From DATLBY01 sp035526665 (lineage in GTDB: Bacteria; Acidobacteriota; Terriglobia; Bryobacterales; Bryobacteraceae), in NCBI GenBank assembly GCA_035526665.1, contig DATLBY010000456.1:1-11572 (forward strand): a DNA stretch of 11,572 bases, in the 5' to 3' direction. A program made the position numbers and the translations under genes. Numbering within the stretch: position 1 is the first letter of the stretch; the number at the start of each line of letters is the position of its first letter. Under the pieces are notes generated by a model. That model saw only the letters and a list, made by a program, of their open reading frames with translations. It made no database searches and was not told the origin of the DNA. This document shows, piece after piece, positions 5,852 through 11,572 of the stretch.

Positions 5852-7624
5852 CTAGGATGCGCACTCGCCGCGGCCCAACTGCAGGGAGAAATCGTTATCG
5901 TCTCCCCAGTCTTTATACATCTCGGGAAATAGCTCCGCGGGCTTGGCCAAATCGCTAGTCATGGCCTTGAAGCTCTCCACCTTATGCCGCATGACGTAAT
6001 TCCGGAACGACTCGCCTGGATTGCGATTCGCAACGAAATGATCCAGCACTCGCTGGACGGCCACCGGAGCCAGCCGCGCCGGCAGGCTGTTGATCGCCAG
6101 GCCGAACTTGATCATTCCGCCTTCGTCGTATCCACCGCCAAGCATCATCAGGTAGTAGGGAACTTCGCGGCCGCCGATCTTGCGCGCATTGCCGTAGAAC
6201 CCAAAATCGGAAATCCAATGCTGGCCGCAGGAATTGGGGCAGCCGCTGATCTTGATCTGCAGTTTCCGTACCAGCGGATCGCGGTACGACTTCACCGTCT
6301 CCGACAACGCCGCCCCCAGCGTCATCGACTTGGTCAATCCTAGATTACAAGTCCATGCCCCGGGGCACGTCGTAATATCGTCGATCTCTTTGGCCCCGGC
6401 ATCGCTAAGTCCAAGCGGTTTCAACGCTGCGTGCACGCGCCGCAAATTCGCCACTGGAATAAAGCCGAGCAGCACGTTCTGGTCAATAGTGAACCGAAGC
6501 AGGCCGTCCCCCGCGTCCGTGGAAATCTTCGCCAGCCCGCGCATCTGATCCCCCGTAAGATTTCCCTGGTCTACGCGCACGGTGACCAGCGAGTAGCCGG
6601 TCTGCCGCTGCTCAGTGACGTTGGTTTCCAGCCAGGCATCAAAGTCCAGGTCGCTCGCCCGCCGCTCATCCACGATTGGCAGCAGAGAGCCGCTGCCCAC
6701 CGGCTGCGGGTTCTCTTCAAAACCGCCAAAGCCTTCTGGCACACTCGTTGGTGCGGGTATGCCACCGTTGACGAGAACGTCCTGATACTCCTTCTCGACC
6801 TCGTCCCGTAGCCATTCAAACCCGCGCTCCCGCAGGACAAACTTCAAACGAGCCTTGTTCTTATTCTTCCGATTTCCGTATTTATTGAAGACTCTCAATA
6901 CGGCTTCCAATTTATTGATGATCCGCTCTTCCGGAACAAATTCGTCCAGCAGCGCCGCTTCGTTCGGAAGTGGCCCTAAACCACCACCTACCACCATCCG
7001 GAAACCCCGCTTGCCATCGCGAATCTCCGCCTTCAACCCGGCATCGTGAATCGCGCCTACCATGCAATCTTTACTGCAGCCGCAAAGAGCGATCTTGAAT
7101 TTGCGCGGCATGCTGTCGGTCAACTCGCGGTGCAAAAATGCGAACGCTACCCGCTGCGCATAAGGATTCACATTGAATACTTCGTCGCGCAGCAGCCCGG
7201 CTGTAGGACATGCCGTTACGTTGCGCACGGTGTTGTAGCAGGCCTCGCGCGTCGTCAAACGCACGTCCGCCAGCAGGTGCAGCAGCGCCGGCACGTCGGG
7301 AAGCGGCACAAAGTGATACTGTACGTTCTGCCGTGTGGTCAGATGTCCCCGGCCGCTGCCGAACTCATCGGCAATACGCGCCAGTTGATTCATCTGCCGC
7401 GCCGTCAGAATTCCGCCTGGAACCTTGGTGCGTACCATGTGCACGCCAGCTTGCCGCTGCCCGTAGATGCCCCGGCGGAGCCGGAATCCCCGGAATTCGT
7501 CGTCCGTCAGACGCCCCGCCATATAATCTTGCGATTGGCCCCGGAATGCCTCGATGTCGGCCCTCACCGTCGCATCGTACTGCTCTGCGATGACCTCCGG
7601 CGAAAGCTCTGCAATTGCGCTCAT
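5852..7624 (-). CDS. Siroheme- and 4Fe-4S-dependent nitrite/sulfite reductase
   Basis: Catalyses the six-electron reduction of sulfite to sulfide or nitrite to ammonia, probably with ferredoxin in an assimilatory role. The 590-residue protein has the family's duplicated layout: ferredoxin-like half-domains near 55-120 and 340-405, each followed by a siroheme/iron-sulfur domain. The 4Fe-4S/siroheme cysteines are C420 and C426 (TTCPGAWTC) plus C462 and C466 (SGCPNSC). Four basic residues that bind siroheme and substrate in known enzymes are present: R65 (MVRTKVPGG), R134 (NVRNVTACP), K175 and K177 (RKFKIAL). An extra cysteine cluster, CGCSKDC (181-187), follows the lysine pair in the first half; its role is not evident. 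Sequence alone does not decide sulfite versus nitrite. CAGGAG (7638-7633) lies 8 bases before the ATG. It probably shares an operon with the glycosyltransferase upstream, and needs siroheme derived from the CobA product. Confidence 0.93.
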   Translation of the reverse strand: MSAIAELSPEVIAEQYDATVRADIEAFRGQSQDYMAGRLTDDEFRGFRLRRGIYGQRQAGVHMVRTKVPGGILTARQMNQLARIADEFGSGRGHLTTRQNVQYHFVPLPDVPALLHLLADVRLTTREACYNTVRNVTACPTAGLLRDEVFNVNPYAQRVAFAFLHRELTDSMPRKFKIALCGCSKDCMVGAIHDAGLKAEIRDGKRGFRMVVGGGLGPLPNEAALLDEFVPEERIINKLEAVLRVFNKYGNRKNKNKARLKFVLRERGFEWLRDEVEKEYQDVLVNGGIPAPTSVPEGFGGFEENPQPVGSGSLLPIVDERRASDLDFDAWLETNVTEQRQTGYSLVTVRVDQGNLTGDQMRGLAKISTDAGDGLLRFTIDQNVLLGFIPVANLRRVHAALKPLGLSDAGAKEIDDITTCPGAWTCNLGLTKSMTLGAALSETVKSYRDPLVRKLQIKISGCPNSCGQHWISDFGFYGNARKIGGREVPYYLMMLGGGYDEGGMIKFGLAINSLPARLAPVAVQRVLDHFVANRNPGESFRNYVMRHKVESFKAMTSDLAKPAELFPEMYKDWGDDNDFSLQLGRGECAS

Positions 7625-7639
7625 TTTCCGTACTCCTGC

Positions 7640-7653
7640 ATCTCTATAGAGAT
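7640..7653. promoter_or_regulatory. Perfect 14-base palindrome before the nitrite/sulfite reductase start
   Basis: ATCTCTATAGAGAT is its own reverse complement. It fills half of the 28-base gap between the glycosyltransferase stop (7655-7653) and the reductase start (7624), ending one base before the CAGGAG ribosome-binding site. A dimeric regulator could bind here, or an RNA hairpin could mask the ribosome-binding site. Its inner TATAGA could also act as a -10 box for a separate reductase promoter, though no -35 box is seen. Function is unproven. Confidence 0.45.
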
Positions 7654-9071
7654 TACCATATTTTGACTTCAGGCTTGCTGGATTCTCCCGGCAGAACCTG
7701 AACGCGAAGCGGGGCCGAATCGCAGTCCGGCAGCGGCGTAACTGAATAGAAATTCAGCCCGTAACGCCACGTCCGGTGGATGTCTCCTGCACAAACTCCC
7801 GATCGCTGGCGCTCCAGTCTTTTCCATAATGGTCGCGCCGAATACCCCTCGTCCAACCGAGGCAGCATCCCGATTTTCAGGTAGAGAACGCCCGCCGTAA
7901 GGGCTCCTGCAATCAGCCCCAATCCCCATCCTCTAGGGATGAACCAGCAGGCCGCCGCGATTCCGATTGCAGCCAGAAAGGGCCATAATTCCGGCCCCCG
8001 GATGGGAGTGCGGCTCAGCCCGGCGAGCAAGATCTCGGGCAGCAGCCTGCCGATCAGCGGGATCAGCGCCAGCAGCAGCGCCGCGCTCATAAAAACCCAC
8101 CGCGCATCCCGCATCTCCGCCAGGCGAAGCCCCATCAGCCCCGCGGCCGCGGGCAACAGCGGCAGCAGATATCCCGGCAGCTTATTCTGCGAAACCGAAA
8201 AGACAATCAGCCCAAAAACCAGCCACAGGAGCAAAAGGATACGTCTCGGATCCCGTTCCTGACGCGCGATGGCTGGCAGCAGAAACGTCCATGGGTAAAA
8301 ACTTGCCAGCAGTACCGGCACGTAATACCAGAAGGGCTGCACATGCAATAGCGACTCGGACGTAAATCTCTCAAAATGATGCCGCCATAAGAACTCTTTC
8401 AGGAATGACGTTCCATTTTGCAACGTGCACAGCGCGTACCACGGCAGCGCAGTCGCCAGACAAGCCGCAGCCGGCACGAGGAGGTCGGTCCAACGCCGGC
8501 GGCCCACCCACGCCAGTGGAACCGCCAGAGCCAGTGGAACCAGCCCTTTGGCCAGGACCGCGAAGCCCAGCAGCACTCCCGCAGCCAGCAAACCTTTTCT
8601 CTCCCCGGAGCGGAGCCACGCCAGGCACAACAGCATGCAGGCGCTGAAAGACGCCGCCATCGGAGCATCGGTAACGGCCAGTTGTGCGTAGGCCAGCCAG
8701 CCCACGGAAGTGGCCAGGATGGTGCTCGCGAACCATGCGGCCCGTGAGCCAAACTCCCGCCGTAGGCAAAAGAAGTAGAAAGCCAGGAACGCGCTGCTGA
8801 CAATTGCCACCGGCAAGCGAGGAGCCAGGTCGTCCGGCAGTCCGGCCTTGTAAGCCGCGCCGATAAGCCAATACAACAGCACGGGCTTCTCAAACCAGGC
8901 GTCGCCCCAAAGCCGGGGCGTCACCCAGTCGCCCGAGCTGGCCATGGCGCGCCCGATCGAGGCGTACCGCGGCTCGTCGGGACCTACCAGTCCCACGCGC
9001 CAGATACCATAGAAATACAGGATGAAAAGAGCGAGGATAGCCAGAGACGGCTTCCACAGGCTGCGGGACAC
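7653..9071 (-). CDS. ArnT/PMT-family integral membrane glycosyltransferase
   Basis: A 472-residue polytopic membrane protein of the GT-C fold. Family members transfer sugars from polyprenyl-phosphate donors to lipid A, other lipids or proteins on the outer face of the inner membrane. The first membrane segment is at about 9-27 and is followed by the catalytic-type acidic pair D32-E33 in GPDEPRYA. Further ArnT-like signatures are GDWVTPRLWGDAWFEKPVL (47-65), TDAP (134-137), LAKG (173-176), FLWRHHFERF (227-236), FYPWTFLLP (258-266) and NKLPGYLLPLLP (296-307). Roughly ten or more membrane segments are followed by a soluble tail from about 405 with a YSARPLW segment. The acceptor cannot be predicted; no lipid A or aminoarabinose genes are nearby, so arnT is not assigned. 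The start is GTG 9071, 6 bases after a TATACT box, suggesting a leaderless mRNA. It is first in an apparent operon with the reductase. Confidence 0.9.
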   Translation of the reverse strand: MSRSLWKPSLAILALFILYFYGIWRVGLVGPDEPRYASIGRAMASSGDWVTPRLWGDAWFEKPVLLYWLIGAAYKAGLPDDLAPRLPVAIVSSAFLAFYFFCLRREFGSRAAWFASTILATSVGWLAYAQLAVTDAPMAASFSACMLLCLAWLRSGERKGLLAAGVLLGFAVLAKGLVPLALAVPLAWVGRRRWTDLLVPAAACLATALPWYALCTLQNGTSFLKEFLWRHHFERFTSESLLHVQPFWYYVPVLLASFYPWTFLLPAIARQERDPRRILLLLWLVFGLIVFSVSQNKLPGYLLPLLPAAAGLMGLRLAEMRDARWVFMSAALLLALIPLIGRLLPEILLAGLSRTPIRGPELWPFLAAIGIAAACWFIPRGWGLGLIAGALTAGVLYLKIGMLPRLDEGYSARPLWKRLERQRSGVCAGDIHRTWRYGLNFYSVTPLPDCDSAPLRVQVLPGESSKPEVKIW

Positions 9072-9077
9072 CTATCA

Positions 9078-9085
9078 AGTATAAT
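9078..9085. promoter_or_regulatory. Shared symmetric -10 element for divergent glycosyltransferase and HIT genes
   Basis: The plus-strand string AGTATAAT holds TATAAT on the plus strand (9080-9085, a perfect consensus) and TATACT on the minus strand (9083-9078). TATAAT is 8 bases before the HIT-gene ATG (9094); TATACT is 6 bases before the glycosyltransferase GTG (9071). Both distances match the normal gap from a -10 box to the transcription start, so both mRNAs may begin at their start codons. No clear -35 box is seen on either side. The whole intergenic gap is 22 bases, leaving no room for conventional leaders. Confidence 0.65.
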
Positions 9086-9093
9086 GGCCATGC

Positions 9094-9639
9094 ATGCACA
9101 AGCTGAGCGCGCTCAGTGCGCTGGTCGCATTGATGCTCGCGCCCGCCTGGGCAGCCGATTGCAACTGCGATCCTCTAAAACCGGAGACCCTGACTGCCCG
9201 CCAATGCAGCCTCTGCCGCGAGGCTGAGAAGCAGCCGCCGGAAGCCATCGTCTTCTTTCTCAAGGACATTAACCCCCGCAAAACCAACCGCTGGCTCGCT
9301 CTTCCGCGTGCTCACGGCGCGGGTCAGCATCATCTGCACGACCTGTCTCCCGAGATTCGAACCGCCCTCTGGACCGCCGCCATTGAGAAGGCCAAAAGTC
9401 TGTGGGGCGATGACTGGGGCCTGGCCTATAATGGAGAAAAGGTTCGCACGCAGTGCCATACGCATATCCACATCGGTAAGTTTCTGCCGGGCGCCGAGAT
9501 GGATCATGGCTTTATTACCGTCCGCCGCCCCTCCCAGATCCCGGCCCCGCCGGGCGAAGGTCTCTGGATCCACCCCGTCAGCAAGGGAATGCACGTACAC
9601 TTGGGGGAACAGACCACGGAATTTGTGCTGCTGCGGTGA
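9094..9639 (+). CDS. Secreted HIT-superfamily (histidine triad) protein, probable nucleotide hydrolase or transferase
   Basis: A 181-residue protein. Residues 1-20 form a signal peptide: MHKL, a hydrophobic core, then APAWA before ADCN, a good signal peptidase I site. The mature part has C38-S-L-C41 where HIT and GalT proteins carry a zinc-binding CxxC. PRAHGAGQHHLHDLSPE (71-87) matches the family's strand-loop-helix, and CHTHIHIGKF (121-130) has the histidine triad H122-x-H124-x-H126, the middle histidine being the expected nucleophile. Two more cysteines, C23 and C25, follow the cleavage site. Most HIT proteins are cytoplasmic; export suggests a periplasmic substrate, as in CDP-diacylglycerol pyrophosphatase, a related exported family. 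The substrate is not predictable. There is no Shine-Dalgarno site; TATAAT lies 8 bases upstream. An altronate dehydratase-family gene follows after 18 bases on the same strand. Confidence 0.82.
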   Translation: MHKLSALSALVALMLAPAWAADCNCDPLKPETLTARQCSLCREAEKQPPEAIVFFLKDINPRKTNRWLALPRAHGAGQHHLHDLSPEIRTALWTAAIEKAKSLWGDDWGLAYNGEKVRTQCHTHIHIGKFLPGAEMDHGFITVRRPSQIPAPPGEGLWIHPVSKGMHVHLGEQTTEFVLLR

Positions 9640-9657
9640 TGTTGGACGGTCCACGAA

Positions 9658-11199
9658 ATGGAACTCTTAGAGATCACGAAACTCCCCACGGCCGAGAACG
9701 CCGTCATCTTTCTACACCCGCGGGACAATATCGCCGTGGCGCGCGTGCCGCTTTCGGCCGGCCAGCAGGTAAAGCTGGAAAACGGGGCGGTCATCACTGT
9801 CCTCGATCCGGTCCCTGCTGGACATAAGGTGGCCATCGCACCCATCGCTTACGATCAGGTAGTGGTGCGCTACGGACAGGCCATGGGGCATGCGAAATGC
9901 GCAATTGAGCCCGGCCGTCACGTCCATGTCCACAATGTCTCCTACCAGGAGACTGCGCTCGACTACCAGTTCCCCACCGTGGATCTGCCGTTTCCCGATC
10001 TCCCTAAAGCCATCCCAACCTTTCTCGGATTCCAGCGCGCCGACGGGCGCGTGGGAACGCGCAACTACATTGCGGTGGTCGCGGCCAGCAACTGCGCGGC
10101 CCATACCGCGGAACTGATTGCCGCCAGTTTCAAAGATCAGCCGCTGCCCGCGAATGTGGATGGAGTCGTCGCCTTCCCGCATGGCGAGGGCTGCGCCATG
10201 ACCATTGGACCGGATACCGAGCAGTTACAGCGAACCCTCGGCGGCGTTCTGAATCATCCCAACGTATCCGCCGCCATCATTCTCGGTCTCGGCTGTGAAG
10301 TGAATCAGATCGATCATTACCTGGGCGCCGGCTCCCCGCGCACGGACCGCCTCGTCGGCATGACGCTGCAATCCAGCGGCGGCACCCGGGCGACTGTCGA
10401 AGCAGCCCGCCGGACCGTGATCGAGATGATCGAGCGCGCGGCAGCCGAAAAGCGCACTCCCGTCCCCGCCACCAAAATTTCGCTGGGTCTGAACTGTGGA
10501 GGCTCGGATTCGTTCTCGGGCATCACCGCCAATCCAGCGCTCGGCGTCTGCTCCGACATGCTGGCCGAAATCGGCGCCACCGCTGTTCTCGCCGAAACCA
10601 CCGAGACCTTCGGCGCCGAGCACCTGCTCGTAAAACGCGCGCGCAACCGCGCCGTCGCCGAGCGATATCTCGGCTTCGTCAAGAGCTACAAGGACTACCT
10701 GAACCAGTTCGGCGGAAGCTTCAACGATAATCCTTCCCCCGGCAATAAAGAGGGTGGCCTCACCAACATTCTGGAGAAGTCCCTGGGTGCTGTCGCCAAG
10801 GCCGGCGCCTCGCCCATGACCGATGCCGTGGACTTCGCCGAACGCATCAGCACGCCCGGATTCGTCTTCATGAACACCCCCGGCTACGATCCTGTGTCCC
10901 TCACCGGACTCGCGGCCGGCGGTGTAAACCTGATTGCGTTCACCACGGGCCGCGGCAGCGCCATCGGCTTTCCCACGGTACCTGTCGTGAAGATCGCCAG
11001 CAACAGCAGCATGTACCGCCGCATGTCCGACAACATGGATGTGAACGGCGGCAGAATCGCCGACGGCGATGCGACCATTCCGCAGGTCGGGCGCGAAATA
11101 TTCGAGCTCCTGCTGCGCGTAGCTTCCGGCGAGCGCACCTGCAGCGAACGCCTCGGTCACCAGGAGTTTGTCCCCTGGCGCATCGGGCCCGTTCTATGA
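9658..11199 (+). CDS. uxaA: Altronate dehydratase family protein (UxaA/GarD type, N-terminal SAF domain fused)
   Basis: A 513-residue protein of the UxaA/GarD dehydratase family. UxaA converts D-altronate to 2-keto-3-deoxygluconate in galacturonate breakdown and needs a divalent metal. Residues 1-95 form the SAF-type domain, with HPRDNIAVA (20-28) and the conserved GHKVAIAPI (55-63). After a short linker comes the large catalytic domain, with GFQRADGRVGTRNYI (124-138), SNCAAHTAE (144-152), FPHGEGCAM (173-181), GLGCE (210-214), LNCGGSDSFSGITANPA (278-294), FMNTPGYDPVSLTG (404-417) and TGRGSAIGFP (430-439). Length and motifs match full-length fused members. The usual pectin or uronate neighbours are absent here, so another sugar acid substrate is possible. 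It sits 18 bases after the HIT gene, and its stop overlaps the kbl start as ATGA. Confidence 0.9.
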   Translation: MELLEITKLPTAENAVIFLHPRDNIAVARVPLSAGQQVKLENGAVITVLDPVPAGHKVAIAPIAYDQVVVRYGQAMGHAKCAIEPGRHVHVHNVSYQETALDYQFPTVDLPFPDLPKAIPTFLGFQRADGRVGTRNYIAVVAASNCAAHTAELIAASFKDQPLPANVDGVVAFPHGEGCAMTIGPDTEQLQRTLGGVLNHPNVSAAIILGLGCEVNQIDHYLGAGSPRTDRLVGMTLQSSGGTRATVEAARRTVIEMIERAAAEKRTPVPATKISLGLNCGGSDSFSGITANPALGVCSDMLAEIGATAVLAETTETFGAEHLLVKRARNRAVAERYLGFVKSYKDYLNQFGGSFNDNPSPGNKEGGLTNILEKSLGAVAKAGASPMTDAVDFAERISTPGFVFMNTPGYDPVSLTGLAAGGVNLIAFTTGRGSAIGFPTVPVVKIASNSSMYRRMSDNMDVNGGRIADGDATIPQVGREIFELLLRVASGERTCSERLGHQEFVPWRIGPVL

Positions 11200-11572
11200 G
11201 TGATCCCTTAAACTACCTCTCGGACCAGCTAAAAACGTGGCGGGAGGCTGGGACGTTCCAACGTCCTCGCGAGCTGGAGTCGGCCTGCGAGCCGGTTTCC
11301 CTGGTGGACGGACGCGAGGTCATCAATCTTGCCTCCAATAATTACCTGGGGCTGGCCAATCATCCGAAACTGGTGGAGGCTGCCATCGCGGCAACTCGCA
11401 AATACGGCGCCGGCACGGGCGCGGTCCGCACCATCTCCGGCACCATGAGCCTGCATCTCGAGCTGGAACAGCGGATCGCCGCGTTCAAGAATGTTGAGGC
11501 CTGTGTCGTCTTTCAGTCCGGCTTCGCCGCCAACGCAGGCACCGTGTCGGCGATCCTGACTCCGGAAGACCA
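11196..11572 (+). CDS. kbl: Glycine C-acetyltransferase (2-amino-3-ketobutyrate CoA ligase), 5' part; runs off the right edge
   Basis: A PLP-dependent alpha-oxoamine synthase. Kbl cleaves 2-amino-3-ketobutyrate with CoA into glycine and acetyl-CoA, the second step of threonine degradation after threonine dehydrogenase. Only the first 125 codons of a gene of about 395 are present; the PLP lysine is outside the window. The start MSDPLNYLSDQLKTWREAGT, then INLASNNYLGLANHPKL, GAGTGAVRTISGTM and VVFQSGFAANAG resemble the Bacillus-type Kbl closely. 8-Amino-7-oxononanoate synthase (BioF) is a sister family; the GAGTGAVRTISGTM stretch and the N-terminus favour Kbl. The ATG overlaps the uxaA stop by 4 bases with no ribosome-binding site, so translation is probably coupled. 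A threonine dehydrogenase gene downstream would support the call. Confidence 0.88.
   Translation, partial: MSDPLNYLSDQLKTWREAGTFQRPRELESACEPVSLVDGREVINLASNNYLGLANHPKLVEAAIAATRKYGAGTGAVRTISGTMSLHLELEQRIAAFKNVEACVVFQSGFAANAGTVSAILTPED

Noticed and set aside
8405..8747. Plus-strand open frames opposite the glycosyltransferase, including a near-repeat around PVEPPEPVEP
   Set aside because: The apparent repeat reflects leucine/valine/proline codons of the membrane protein on the other strand; no start signal.
10225..11160. Long minus-strand open frame (311 codons) inside uxaA
   Set aside because: Its glycine/alanine-rich product shows no domain and simply mirrors the codon pattern of uxaA in GC-rich DNA.

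Overview
This window is GC-rich, gene-dense bacterial chromosome with twelve protein-coding genes, two of them cut by the window edges. Gene content, gene order and protein style (a heme operon with a HemX-like protein, a CobA that appears to run into HemD, a stand-alone Clp-type ATPase and a bacterial-type Kbl) suggest an Acidobacteriota member, perhaps Bryobacterales/Solibacter-like. That placement is inference from recognition, not from a search. I see no RNA genes, CRISPR, insertion sequences or phage genes. No gap between genes exceeds about 110 bases.

Left block (1-3723, minus strand): a four-gene tetrapyrrole operon read right to left. It holds a HemX/CcsA-like membrane protein, hemA (glutamyl-tRNA reductase), hemC (hydroxymethylbilane synthase) and cobA (uroporphyrinogen-III C-methyltransferase, very probably fused to hemD beyond the left edge). 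All three junctions are 4-base ATGA overlaps, so translation is probably coupled. The operon covers the entry to tetrapyrrole synthesis and the branch to precorrin-2/siroheme.

Middle block (3768-5851): a short-chain dehydrogenase/reductase diverges from the heme operon. Next comes a free-standing AAA+ ATPase equivalent to the second ATPase domain of ClpA/B/C, with its own sigma70-like promoter. A strong bidirectional hairpin terminator then separates it from the next, convergent operon.

Right-middle block (5852-9071, minus strand): an ArnT/PMT-type membrane glycosyltransferase followed by a siroheme-dependent nitrite/sulfite reductase, 28 bases apart, with a perfect 14-base palindrome between them. 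The reductase would use siroheme made from the CobA product encoded on the left.

Right block (9094-11572, plus strand): a secreted HIT-superfamily protein, an altronate dehydratase-family protein (UxaA with fused SAF domain) and the start of glycine C-acetyltransferase (kbl). The last two overlap by ATGA.

The most distinctive signals are: two divergent intergenic regions where a single TATA element can serve as -10 box for both strands, with start codons only 6-8 bases away (predicted leaderless mRNAs); the D2-only Clp ATPase, which keeps an LGF tripeptide where ClpP-binding loops normally lie; the palindrome before the sulfite/nitrite reductase; and a HemX-like protein with a degenerate WWD heme motif.
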